DNA of 11,066 nt, taken from the NCBI GenBank assembly GCA_017440425.1, contig JAFSHJ010000139.1:1-11066 (forward strand), in the 5' to 3' direction. Origin of the DNA: Oscillospiraceae bacterium. GTDB taxonomy: Bacteria > Bacillota > Clostridia > Oscillospirales > Ruminococcaceae. The position numbers were made by a program, and so were the translations under genes. Positions 1-7,639 of the stretch are shown piece after piece (within the stretch, counting starts at the first letter, position 1; each line of letters opens with the position of its first letter). The notes under the pieces are model-generated. The model did not search any database. It was not told the origin of the DNA and was given only the letters and a program-made list of their open reading frames with translations.

Positions 1-2
1 CA

Positions 3-1649
3 TCTTTGGGCGGAGCAAGTGCCGCAACAAAATTTCTGGATGTCACCCTCTATGGCATCCGCGACTGCTGGCTGCCCCTGCTGCTGACATTTCTCCCCGT
101 TGCGGCGGTGCTTTTCTTTGGCAAACTCGGTGTGGACACCTCCCGTCTTACCCTTACCCCCCGCATCTGCATTGCCTCATCCATTCTTGCTTTTCATCTT
201 TTGGGCTCAGGCACGGTCTTCTTTTTCAACAACGGCTCGCCCAGCCCCAAAAGCGTTTATTATGACGATTTTATCTCCATGCTCTCCGCAAGAAACTTCG
301 GCATCGTCTCCACCATCCGCCTTGAGATACTGCATCTTACCAAGAACGATGCTGCCGAAGAGCCTTCAGATATCTCCGTCAGCATTTCGGATGAATACGC
401 CCAATACACCCCCGATGAATACAACATTGTCGCTTTGGACTTTGATGATCTTGCAAAAAATTCTCAAAATCCGCAAATCAATTGGCTGCACAGCGTTTTT
501 GCAGAGACAAAGCCCACCGAAAAGAATGATCACACCGGCATTTTTGCAGGCAAAAACCTTGTCTTTGTCACCGCAGAGAGCTTTTCTCCCCACGCAATAG
601 ACAAAGATCTCACCCCAACCCTCTATAAGCTTGCAAACGGCGGTTTTGTCTTCAACAACTACTACTGCCCGCTGTGGGGCGTCTCCACCACCGACGGTGA
701 ATATGCCAACTGCCAGGGTCTTGTGCCCAAGATCGGCGCCTGGAGCTTCCAGCAATCCGCTGAAAATGCTCTCCCCTTTGCGCTGGCAAATCAACTCTCG
801 GAGGATGGATACAGCTGCACCGCCTACCACAACCACGATTATCTCTATTATCGCCGTGACCTCACCCATCCCAACATGGGTTATGACACATTTACGGGTT
901 TGGGCAACGGGCTTGATATTACCGAAAGCTGGCCCGAATCCGACAGTGAGCTTTTTGCTGTAACGATGGACGAATATCTCGACACCCTCCCCTTCCATGC
1001 CTATTATATGACCGTCAGCGGACATATGAACTACAACTTCAAATACAACGATATGTCCATCAAAAACCGCGCTGCGGTGGAAAATATGGCTGTATCCGAA
1101 GAATCCAAGGCATATCTTGCTGCCAACCTCGAGCTGGAATATGCCCTTGCCGATTTGATGGAAAATCTTGAGCAAAAGGGCATCGCAGATGACACCGTCA
1201 TCGTCATTGCCCCCGATCACTATCCCTATGCTTTGAGCGAAAGTGCCGCCGAAGAGCTCTCCGATGAGGAATTTGACGATATTTTCGATATTTACAAAAG
1301 CACCCTCATCATCTACACTCCCGATATGGAGCCCGTTGTTGTGGATGAGCTCTGCAGCAGCCTTGATATCCTACCCACCCTCTCCAATCTCTTCGGATTG
1401 GAATATGATTCCCGAATGCTCTCCGGCAGGGACATCTTTTCCGATGCTGACCCGCTGGTCATCTTCGGCAATTTCAGCTGGATGACCGAGCAGGGACACT
1501 ACGATGCATATACCGGCAGATTCACCTCATACGGTGACGGTGAGCCCTATGACGGCTATGTGGAGGATATCTGTGCCGAGACCGCTCTGCGCTGCAAAAC
1601 ATCCGCCGCAATTCTTGATAACGACTATTACCGTGTCATTCCCGAATGA
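3..1649 (+). CDS. LTA synthase-family phosphoglycerol transferase, 5'-truncated by window edge
   Basis: Membrane-anchored enzyme of the alkaline phosphatase/sulfatase superfamily, LtaS/phosphoglycerol transferase branch, which moves glycerol-phosphate from phosphatidylglycerol onto an envelope polymer outside the cell. The frame is open to the window edge, so the TTG at 6 is not a credible start. Only two membrane segments remain (about residues 22-40 and 53-75, counted from position 6), whereas the family normally has about five. The extracellular domain begins near residue 184: metal-binding E191 in VTAESF, a TPTLYKLA motif, the nucleophile region STTDGEY (T228 aligns best with the LtaS catalytic Thr, T229 is next to it), RR at 283-284, H340 in TVSGH, and the metal pair D404-H405 in APDHY. 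The gene stops 22 nt before a hairpin terminator. The exact polymer made cannot be told from sequence; the family call is firm, the LtaS role is inference. Confidence 0.88.
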   Translation, partial: SLGGASAATKFLDVTLYGIRDCWLPLLLTFLPVAAVLFFGKLGVDTSRLTLTPRICIASSILAFHLLGSGTVFFFNNGSPSPKSVYYDDFISMLSARNFGIVSTIRLEILHLTKNDAAEEPSDISVSISDEYAQYTPDEYNIVALDFDDLAKNSQNPQINWLHSVFAETKPTEKNDHTGIFAGKNLVFVTAESFSPHAIDKDLTPTLYKLANGGFVFNNYYCPLWGVSTTDGEYANCQGLVPKIGAWSFQQSAENALPFALANQLSEDGYSCTAYHNHDYLYYRRDLTHPNMGYDTFTGLGNGLDITESWPESDSELFAVTMDEYLDTLPFHAYYMTVSGHMNYNFKYNDMSIKNRAAVENMAVSEESKAYLAANLELEYALADLMENLEQKGIADDTVIVIAPDHYPYALSESAAEELSDEEFDDIFDIYKSTLIIYTPDMEPVVVDELCSSLDILPTLSNLFGLEYDSRMLSGRDIFSDADPLVIFGNFSWMTEQGHYDAYTGRFTSYGDGEPYDGYVEDICAETALRCKTSAAILDNDYYRVIPE

Positions 1650-1671
1650 TTTATACACAGCACAATGATAA

Positions 1672-1701
1672 AAAACAGCCGATTTCTGCATCGGCTGTTT
1701 T
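1672..1701. terminator. Bidirectional intrinsic terminator between convergent genes
   Basis: A perfect 12-bp stem (1672-1683 AAAACAGCCGAT pairing with 1690-1701) encloses a 6-nt loop. Read rightward the stem runs into TTTTGTGTTTT; read leftward it runs into TTTTT. It therefore fits as a terminator for both the phosphoglycerol transferase gene (+) and the metal ATPase gene (-), whose stop codons lie 22 and 17 nt away. Confidence 0.9.
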
Positions 1702-1718
1702 GTGTTTTGTCAAGCAAT

Positions 1719-3653
1719 TCACTTTTTTCTGTAGACCAGCACCGTTGCGGCATTGAGCACCGAGAGTGCCATTACACCCACATCCGCAAATATTGCCGCC
1801 CACATGGGAGCGTATCCCAAAGCGCCCAGAATGAGCACCAGCGCCTTGACAGAGAGGGCAAATACAATGTTCGTATATGCCACCAAACGGGCCCTGCGTG
1901 CTATAAGTATTGCCTCCGAAAGCGGAGATAGGCTGCCTGCCAGCAATGCGGCATCTGCGGCTTCTATTGCCGCATCCGAGCCGCCGCCCACGGCAATTCC
2001 CACGTCTGCCGCCGCCAAAACGGGGGCATCGTTTATGCCGTCGCCCACATATATGACACCTTTGCCCGTGGTCTTCAGTTTTTCCACCTTCTCCACCTTT
2101 TCTGCAGGGAAAAGTCCCGAGAACACCTCGGTTATGCCCATGCTTTTGGCGGTGGTCTTTGCCTTTTCGCTTGTGTCGCCCGTGAGCATTATAATGCGCT
2201 TCATGCCAATGCTGCGCAGGCGGCAGATTATATCTTTTGCATCGCTTCTCAGCACGTCTTCCGTGACGATGCAGCCGATAACTCTGCCGTTTTCCGCCAC
2301 ATATATTCCGTTCTGCGGTAATCCCTCTGCCGAAAGTGCGCTTGCCGCCAACATTTTTGCACCCCCGCAAAGTATCTCTTTTCCGTCAGCTTCTGCCATC
2401 ACTCCAACACCGGGAAGCTCTTTTACCTTCTCTATCCCGGAGGTATCTGCGCCGTCTGCCGCTTTGATTATCGCCTTTGCTATTGGGTGGGAGGAAAAGC
2501 TCTCCACCGCTGCGGCAAGCTGAAGTACCTCTGCTTCGGTGCGACCGTCAGCGGCAAAAACAGCGCTGACTCGGTGCTCTCCGCTGGTGAGGGTACCGGT
2601 TTTGTCAAAGGCAATGCTGTCTGCGACCGCCAGCACGTTGATGAACTTTGAGCCCTTCAGCAGCAGCCCCGCCCTTGAACAGCGTCCCACTCCCGAGAAA
2701 AACGTGAGGGGTATGGAGATGACTAATGCGCAGGGGCAGGATGCCACCAAAAACACCAGCGCTCTGTATATCCAGGTTTCGAACTCGCCCAACGCAAACA
2801 ACGGAGGCAGCACCGCCAGCAAAACCGCAAGCACCATAACAAGCGGTGTATATATTTTTGCGAATTTGCTTATCAGTTTTTCTGCCGTGCCCTTGTTTTC
2901 CTGCGCTTTTTCCGCAATTTCAATTATCTTTGAGGATGCTGAATCCTCAAATTTTCTGGTTGTGCGGCACCTGAGTGATCCGCCTATAACTATCATTCCC
3001 GAGAGCACCTCGTCGCCTGCGCCTATCTGTCTCGGCTCGGATTCTCCCGTCAATGCGGAGCAATCCGCATCGCAGCTGCCCTCCAGCACAACGGCATCCA
3101 GCGGCACTCTGTCGCCTGTCCGCACGATGATCTCGCTGCCGACTGCAACTGTCCCGGCATCCACCTCGCAGAATTCGCCGTTTTTCACCAGCACAGCCTT
3201 CTCGGGTCGGATATCCAGCAGCGCCTTTATGCTTCTTCGGGATTTTGAAACTGCCAGCTCCTCTGCCATTTCCCCCAGCTTGAACAGAATTGCAACCATC
3301 GCCGCCTCGCTGTATTCACCAAGGAAGAATGCTGCGATAACCGCTATTGTCATGAGCACCGTTTCGTCCAACTCAAGCTTAACTATGCTTTTTGCCGCCT
3401 CAATGACCGTTTCGTATCCGCTGACTGCAGCAGCAGCGATGAGCACCCACCTGCTCACTCCATCCGTCACCAAAAACGACACCACAAACAGCACCGCCGA
3501 AACCAACAGCAGCACCACTTCTTTAAGCTCTATCCCGCCGCCGTGGTCGTGGTCATGACCGTGATTATGGTCATTTTTATGATTATGATCATGCTCGTGA
3601 CCGCAGTTTTTCTTTTCTTCTCCTCCGCAGCCACAGCCGCATTTACAGCTCAT
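1719..3653 (-). CDS. cadA: PIB-2 type Zn2+/Cd2+/Pb2+ exporting P-type ATPase
   Basis: Heavy-metal efflux pump in the cytoplasmic membrane, 644 aa from ATG at 3653. That ATG has GGGAGGG 7 nt upstream; a TTG six codons earlier overlaps the repressor stop and lacks such a site. Family landmarks: actuator TGES (202-205), metal-site CPC in the sixth membrane helix (306-308), phosphorylated D350 in DKTGT, HP (389-390) in the nucleotide-binding domain, and GDGINDAP (537-544). K603 in the seventh helix and D624 in ADVG of the eighth match the Lys and Asp that define Zn/Cd/Pb specificity in ZntA/CadA. There is no GMTCxxC heavy-metal-associated domain. Instead residues 3-37 carry five Cys (3,5,7,9,17) and nine His (19-37, mostly every second residue), probably a metal-binding tail. 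It is the second gene of the operon, 14 nt after the repressor. The pump call is firm; the preferred metal among Zn, Cd and Pb is inferred. Confidence 0.95.
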   Translation of the reverse strand: MSCKCGCGCGGEEKKNCGHEHDHNHKNDHNHGHDHDHGGGIELKEVVLLLVSAVLFVVSFLVTDGVSRWVLIAAAAVSGYETVIEAAKSIVKLELDETVLMTIAVIAAFFLGEYSEAAMVAILFKLGEMAEELAVSKSRRSIKALLDIRPEKAVLVKNGEFCEVDAGTVAVGSEIIVRTGDRVPLDAVVLEGSCDADCSALTGESEPRQIGAGDEVLSGMIVIGGSLRCRTTRKFEDSASSKIIEIAEKAQENKGTAEKLISKFAKIYTPLVMVLAVLLAVLPPLFALGEFETWIYRALVFLVASCPCALVISIPLTFFSGVGRCSRAGLLLKGSKFINVLAVADSIAFDKTGTLTSGEHRVSAVFAADGRTEAEVLQLAAAVESFSSHPIAKAIIKAADGADTSGIEKVKELPGVGVMAEADGKEILCGGAKMLAASALSAEGLPQNGIYVAENGRVIGCIVTEDVLRSDAKDIICRLRSIGMKRIIMLTGDTSEKAKTTAKSMGITEVFSGLFPAEKVEKVEKLKTTGKGVIYVGDGINDAPVLAAADVGIAVGGGSDAAIEAADAALLAGSLSPLSEAILIARRARLVAYTNIVFALSVKALVLILGALGYAPMWAAIFADVGVMALSVLNAATVLVYRKK

Positions 3654-3667
3654 TGCTCTTCCCTCCC

Positions 3668-4027
3668 TCAAACCTTTTCGTTCACATGGGTTAGACCCGC
3701 ATAGAGTATGCTTGTTATGTGCTCGTCATCCAGCGAATAAAAGATGGATTTGCCCTCTCTTCTCGTTTTAACAAGTCTTGCAGTCCTCAGCAGCCGCAGC
3801 TGATGGGATGCCGCAGACTGGGACATTCCAACGATATCGCACAAGCCCTGCACACACATCTCGTGTATGGAAAGAGCGCAAAGTATTTTAACTCTTCCCG
3901 GGTCGGAAAAAACCTTAAACGTGTTGGCAAGCGCCTCCACGGTTTGCTGTTCCGGCAGCTTCTGCAGCGTATCTTTAACACTCTCGTCGTGGTGATGAAT
4001 GTTTTCGCAAACCAATTTTTCAGACAT
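3668..4027 (-). CDS. ArsR/SmtB-family metal-sensing repressor
   Basis: Dimeric winged-helix repressor, 119 aa, that would leave its operator when Zn or a similar ion binds. The recognition-helix region reads IVGMSQSAASHQLRLLR (65-81), typical of the family, followed by a wing (about 85-98). D101, H103, H114 and E117 reproduce exactly the spacing of the SmtB alpha-5 zinc ligands (D104, H106, H117, E120). The N-terminus carries C7 and H11-H13, and C58 and C63 sit near the recognition helix, so a second alpha-3N-like site is possible but incomplete against SmtB or CadC. The ATG at 4027 has GGAGGG 5 nt upstream. The stop overlaps the leader of the ATPase gene, so the two are one transcript. The promoter and operator lie just upstream, indicating autoregulation. 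Confidence 0.95.
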   Translation of the reverse strand: MSEKLVCENIHHHDESVKDTLQKLPEQQTVEALANTFKVFSDPGRVKILCALSIHEMCVQGLCDIVGMSQSAASHQLRLLRTARLVKTRREGKSIFYSLDDEHITSILYAGLTHVNEKV

Positions 4028-4044
4028 ATTATCCCTCCGTTTAT

Positions 4045-4076
4045 ATGAACATATGAATACTTGTTCATATGTTCAT
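4045..4076. promoter_or_regulatory. ArsR/SmtB operator, 13-bp inverted repeat
   Basis: ATGAACATATGAA (4045-4057) is matched perfectly in inverted orientation at 4064-4076, with a 6-nt spacer. The central part (4051-4070) resembles the 12-2-12 operators bound by SmtB/CzrA proteins. Each arm also carries ATGAAC next to ATGAA, so more than one dimer could bind. The right arm overlaps the -10 box of the repressor promoter and the centre falls just past the predicted start of transcription, which fits direct repression. Confidence 0.85.
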
Positions 4077-4103
4077 TATATATCACACAATACTTTTTGT
4101 CAA
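4075..4103 (-). promoter_or_regulatory. Consensus sigma-A promoter of the metal-efflux operon
   Basis: On the minus strand TTGACA (4103-4098) is followed by exactly 17 nt and TATAAT (4080-4075). Both hexamers match the housekeeping consensus perfectly. Predicted transcription start is near 4068, inside the operator, so a strong promoter is held off by the repressor. Confidence 0.9.
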
Positions 4104-4167
4104 CGGCATTGCAACATTTTTTTGCCTTTTACTACATTTTTTGCACAAAACACCACCTTTACAAATA

Positions 4168-4196
4168 TTGTTTTCTCAAAAATACTATGCTATAAT
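4168..4196 (+). promoter_or_regulatory. Probable sigma-A promoter of the acetyltransferase gene
   Basis: TATAAT at 4191-4196 is preceded by TGC, making an extended -10, and by TTGTTT at 4168-4173 with a 17-nt spacer. It points rightward to the acetyltransferase start 40 nt downstream. It lies about 90 nt from the repressor operator, so co-regulation with the metal operon is not implied. Confidence 0.65.
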
Positions 4197-4235
4197 TTTG
4201 TATGGAATACGGTTTTGTCTCTTTTGGGAGGAAAA

Positions 4236-4988
4236 ATGATGCTCGATTACCGCCAAAAGCTGTTGTCTCTGCTTGCCATTGAATACAACTGCGAGCCGAA
4301 AGATTTTTTGAAGAGTGAAAATATGCTCACCGCATCTGCACTTAACGAAGGCAGGCGCCGCTACGGCGAGGAGAAATATTTCTTTCATATGGTGACCCTT
4401 GGGGGCAACGCAGTTATCACCGCCGATGAAACCCTGCACCCGTTTTTGCGTGAGTTTATGCGGGAGCGCACCGGTCATTGGCTGTTTGAGCTTCCCAACC
4501 TGCTCTCCCTTGAAAAAGAGCTGAAACGTCACGGGCACGCCCTGAACCAGAGCTTTCATATGTTTTTGCCCCACACGGAGGTATCCCCTGCAAAAAGCTA
4601 TGCTGTAAAGTGGTTTTTCGGTGACGAAATACACCGATTTTACGGTGATGAACGCTTTTCCAATGCAATTTCGTCATCATACAACCCTCTTCGCCCCGAC
4701 AGAATTGCGGTTTGCGCCTATGACGGCGAGAGCATAATGGGAATGGCAGGCTGCTCTGAAGACACCGACAACTGGATGCAGATAGGCATAGACGTGCTGC
4801 CCGAATATCGCTCAAACGGTGTGGGCAGTTATCTTGTGACGCTGCTGAAAAACAAGATCACAGAGCTTGGACAGATTCCTTTTTACGGCACATCTCTCTC
4901 CAACTACCACTCATGGAACGTGGCGCTGAACAGCGGTTTCCGTCCTGTGTGGGTGGAGATCGGCAGTAAAAAGATTAAAAATATTTGA
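4236..4988 (+). CDS. GNAT-family N-acetyltransferase
   Basis: Probable acetyl-CoA-dependent acyltransferase of 250 aa; the substrate is unknown. The C-terminal GNAT fold spans about residues 155-245. The acetyl-CoA loop reads PEYRSNGVGS (189-198), the R/Q-x-x-G-x-G/A signature, and NYHSWNVALNSGF (223-235) is the usual later motif. Residues 1-120 form a second, helical-looking region without a motif I know; such two-part GNATs are common in Clostridia. Two adjacent ATGs (4236 and 4239) follow GGGAGG at 4226-4231; 4239 has the better spacing (7 nt) but the difference is one residue. It lies divergent from the metal repressor and 20 nt upstream of the DUF2461 gene, probably as one transcript. 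Confidence 0.85.
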   Translation: MMLDYRQKLLSLLAIEYNCEPKDFLKSENMLTASALNEGRRRYGEEKYFFHMVTLGGNAVITADETLHPFLREFMRERTGHWLFELPNLLSLEKELKRHGHALNQSFHMFLPHTEVSPAKSYAVKWFFGDEIHRFYGDERFSNAISSSYNPLRPDRIAVCAYDGESIMGMAGCSEDTDNWMQIGIDVLPEYRSNGVGSYLVTLLKNKITELGQIPFYGTSLSNYHSWNVALNSGFRPVWVEIGSKKIKNI

Positions 4989-5008
4989 TTTTGCACGGAG
5001 TGAAGAAG

Positions 5009-5695
5009 ATGTTCTCTGAAAAAACCATAAATTTTCTTGTTGAAAACCGCATAATGAACAGCCGCAAGTGGTTTGCCGACCACCACGACGATTACAGTAA
5101 ATATGTAGTGGAGCCGCTGGCGCAGCTTGTCTGCGAACTTGCACCCACCGCCATTGCCATTGACGAGCTTGTCGTCACCGAGCCGAAAACCGGCAAGACC
5201 ATCTCCCGCATCAACCGCGACACCCGTTTCACAAAGGACAAGCTGTTCTACCGTGAGGAGATGTGGATCTCCTTCCGCAGACCCAAGCATCAATATCCCC
5301 AGTATCCCGAAATTTATTTTTCGCTGGGTCCCAACGGGTTCTCATATGGCTGCGGCTACTATATAATGAAAAAAGAGGCTCTGGAGAATTTCCGCCGCCT
5401 GATACGGCTTCGCGATCCGCTTTTTGTCAGCGCATTGGAGGCATACGAGGTACAAAACAAATTTATCCTCGGCGGCGATGCCTACAAGCGCACCAAACAC
5501 CCCGACGAACCGGAAAATATCCGAACCTGGCTGGACAGAAAGGGGGTATTCTTCTCCCACGACAGCAAGGATGCCTCCCTGCTTTTCTCCGACCGTCTTG
5601 CCCCAACCATTGCCGAAGACCTCAAACTTCTCAAACCCATCTACGATTTCTTCATCCTCTGTGAACAGCCTATGATGTCCGACGGTGATGAGTGA
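5009..5695 (+). CDS. DUF2461 family protein (TIGR02453-like)
   Basis: Soluble protein of 228 aa whose family has no established biochemical role. Recognisable family traits are the N-terminal NSRKWFADHHDDY (17-29), the central RINRDTRFTKDK (67-78), and the PEIYFSLGPNGFSYGCG stretch (100-116). Length is normal for the family. Start chosen at ATG 5009 with GGAG 8 nt upstream; the TTG at 4985 overlaps the previous stop codon and has no site. It is probably co-transcribed with the acetyltransferase gene. Its last 26 bp overlap the 3' end of the convergent sugar transferase gene, and no hairpin terminator is visible there. Confidence 0.85.
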   Translation: MFSEKTINFLVENRIMNSRKWFADHHDDYSKYVVEPLAQLVCELAPTAIAIDELVVTEPKTGKTISRINRDTRFTKDKLFYREEMWISFRRPKHQYPQYPEIYFSLGPNGFSYGCGYYIMKKEALENFRRLIRLRDPLFVSALEAYEVQNKFILGGDAYKRTKHPDEPENIRTWLDRKGVFFSHDSKDASLLFSDRLAPTIAEDLKLLKPIYDFFILCEQPMMSDGDE

Positions 5696-6470
5696 TATTT
5701 TTCTTTTTCAGCACGTTTTTTGCCAAACAAACCGTGGCCGACACAGTTTTGAGCAACACCCCGGCATCCTTTTTCAACGAAAAATTCTCCAAATAATCAA
5801 TATTCAGCTTCATTTTTTGCGGCAAAATCTTTTCGATATATTCCCTTTCCCTGTCTTTTGCTCTGCTCAGCAGTTGCTCCTCATTGCTGAATGCAAGGCT
5901 TGCAGGAGATGTCATCCCTGCAGGCAGCAGAAGTGTGGTCATCATTTGAGGAGTATAGCGCTGCACAAACCGCTCCACCTCGGGGCGCACGCCAACCAGC
6001 GACATCTCTCCCCGCAGCACGTTGAACAGCTGGGGAAGCTCGTCTGTTTTGGTCTTACGCAGCACCTTTCCCACCTTTGTTATGCGGCTGTCATCTGCCG
6101 CCGTCAGCAGACTCCCCTCTCTTTCCGAAACGTACATGGTGCGGAATTTCAGTATTTCAAATACACGTCCGTATTGCGTTATTCTCCGCTGTCTGAACAG
6201 TATTCCCCCTTCGGATTCTGCCGCCACAGCTATTGCCGCTGCTGCCATTACGGGGGAAAGTCCTGCTATAAGCAGCAGCGATATGCAGACATCAGCTGCA
6301 CGCTTTATTTTCAGCATCCCTCTCTTTTTGCAAAGCTGCTCCAGCGTCATCAACACCTCTTTGTTTTTCATTTCATCGGGCAGTTTTTGCCATTCGTTTA
6401 TTATCCACCGCTCTGTTTTTTTCAAATTATCACCCCGAAATATTTTGTCCCTCGGTGATTTTTTTATCAT
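5670..6470 (-). CDS. Monotopic phosphoglycosyl transferase (bacterial sugar transferase, PglC/WcaJ type)
   Basis: Likely moves a sugar-1-phosphate from a nucleotide sugar to a polyprenyl phosphate, starting synthesis of a surface glycan at the inner membrane face. In 266 aa it has KRAADV (56-61) leading into one re-entrant membrane helix (about 60-84), FRQRR (92-96), KFRTM (108-112), the catalytic Asp-Glu pair D143-E144 in TDELPQ, SLVGVRPE (157-164), and PAGMTSPAS (183-191), close to the PGIT motif of the family. There are no extra N-terminal membrane helices as in WcaJ, so it is the compact type with about 50 extra N-terminal residues. The start is uncertain: ATG 6470 has a poor ribosome site, whereas TTG 6425 has GGGGTG 5 nt upstream. 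No other glycan genes lie beside it, so its polymer is unknown. Confidence 0.9.
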   Translation of the reverse strand: MIKKSPRDKIFRGDNLKKTERWIINEWQKLPDEMKNKEVLMTLEQLCKKRGMLKIKRAADVCISLLLIAGLSPVMAAAAIAVAAESEGGILFRQRRITQYGRVFEILKFRTMYVSEREGSLLTAADDSRITKVGKVLRKTKTDELPQLFNVLRGEMSLVGVRPEVERFVQRYTPQMMTTLLLPAGMTSPASLAFSNEEQLLSRAKDREREYIEKILPQKMKLNIDYLENFSLKKDAGVLLKTVSATVCLAKNVLKKKNITHHRRTS

Positions 6471-6515
6471 CTTTTGTAAGTTTTATTTTTATTGTCATTG
6501 TTTTTCAAAATTCGA

Positions 6516-6544
6516 TTGTATTCCGAGCTTATCTGGTGTATAAT
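6516..6544 (+). promoter_or_regulatory. Probable sigma-A promoter of ddl-murF
   Basis: TTGTAT (6516-6521), a 17-nt spacer and a perfect TATAAT (6539-6544) lie 46 nt before the ddl start codon. Predicted transcription start is near 6551. Confidence 0.7.
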
Positions 6545-6590
6545 TTAAGGTAACACTTAAATAAAACCACTCTTTCATGGAGGATATATT

Positions 6591-7625
6591 GTGAATATTA
6601 TTGTACTGTGCGGTGGTGTCTCCACCGAGCGCGATGTTTCTTTGACCAGCGGAAAAATGGCCGCAGCTGCCCTCAAACGCATTGGTCACAAGGTTGTTCT
6701 GGTGGATCTCTTCTTCGGCTATCCCCATCCCTATAACGATCCCGCTGAAATTTTTGATCACGACTTCGGCGATGAGCTGGATGCAACCATCAACGATGTT
6801 CCCGACCTTGATGCGCTGATGAAAAAACGCGGCGGCGACAACCGCAGCAGAATTGGCGCAAACGTGGTGGATATCTGCTCTGCCGCAGATATCGTTTTCC
6901 TCGCCCTCCACGGCAACGACGGCGAGGACGGAAAAATTCAGGCTATGTTTGAGCTTTACGGCATTAAATATACCGGCTGCGACAGTCTTGGAAGCGCTGT
7001 TGCCATGAACAAGGGCGTTGCAAAAATGCTGTTTTTGCAAAACGGCATCTCCACCCCCACCGGTATTGTTGTGAATAAAAATGACAGCGAATATAAAAAC
7101 CCCGGCTTCCCCTGCGTTGTTAAACCCAGAAGCGGCGGCAGCTCCGTTGGCACCTCCGTCGTCACCCGCGAAGAGGATTACCTTGCCGCCCTTGAGCTTG
7201 CTTTTAAATATGAGAGCGACGTTTTGGTTGAAAACTACATAAAGGGACGCGAATTCAGCGTTGGCGTTATCAACGGCAAGGCTCTGCCCGCCATTGAAAT
7301 TTGTCCCAAGAGCGGTTTCTTTGACTATAAAAACAAGTATCTCGCCAACCTCACCGACGAATACTGCCCTGCTAACATCTCTCCCGAAACCGAAAAACAG
7401 CTCCAGAATGCGGCTCTTGCGGTTTTCGATGCACTGATGCTCAAGGTCTATGCCCGTATCGACTTTATCCTTGATGAAAACGGCAGAGAATGGTGTCTTG
7501 AGGCAAACACTCTCCCCGGTCTCACCCCCTCCAGTCTTATGCCCAAGGAAGCTGCCGTGGCAGGTATCCCCTACGATGATTTCTGTGCTCTTATCATCGA
7601 AAAATCTCTCGAAAAATACAACTGA
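6591..7625 (+). CDS. ddl: D-alanine--D-alanine ligase
   Basis: ATP-grasp cytoplasmic enzyme joining two D-alanines for peptidoglycan precursors; 344 aa. Start is GTG 6591 with GGAGG 7 nt upstream. Visible family motifs: GGVSTERDVSLTSG (8-21, catalytic E13), HGNDGEDGKIQ (107-117), ATP-grasp KPRSGGSSVG (178-187, S184 equals E. coli DdlB S150), and EANTLPGLTPSSLMP (304-318). Y250 in DYKNKY corresponds to DdlB Y216, the residue whose change to Phe favours D-Ala-D-Lac. Its presence argues for ordinary D-Ala-D-Ala ligation, not a vancomycin-resistance-type ligase. It is longer than the 306-aa DdlB mainly through extra sequence at about residues 41-95. It is the first gene of a probable ddl-murF transcript, with a hairpin-rich element between the two genes. 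Confidence 0.96.
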   Translation: MNIIVLCGGVSTERDVSLTSGKMAAAALKRIGHKVVLVDLFFGYPHPYNDPAEIFDHDFGDELDATINDVPDLDALMKKRGGDNRSRIGANVVDICSAADIVFLALHGNDGEDGKIQAMFELYGIKYTGCDSLGSAVAMNKGVAKMLFLQNGISTPTGIVVNKNDSEYKNPGFPCVVKPRSGGSSVGTSVVTREEDYLAALELAFKYESDVLVENYIKGREFSVGVINGKALPAIEICPKSGFFDYKNKYLANLTDEYCPANISPETEKQLQNAALAVFDALMLKVYARIDFILDENGREWCLEANTLPGLTPSSLMPKEAAVAGIPYDDFCALIIEKSLEKYN

Positions 7626-7639
7626 GCTGTAAAATAACA

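Noticed and set aside
6..8. TTG as start of the phosphoglycerol transferase
   Set aside because: The frame is open to the window edge and the expected N-terminal membrane helices are missing, so the real start is upstream.
366..1220. Long open frame on the minus strand opposite the phosphoglycerol transferase
   Set aside because: The plus-strand protein carries clear catalytic motifs across the same span; the antisense translation has no recognisable motif.
3669..3671. TTG as start of the metal ATPase
   Set aside because: It overlaps the repressor stop; the ATG at 3653 has a well-spaced GGGAGGG.
6591..7625. Vancomycin-resistance-type D-Ala-D-Lac ligase
   Set aside because: Tyr250 at the DdlB Y216 position and the absence of vanH/vanX-like neighbours favour an ordinary Ddl.
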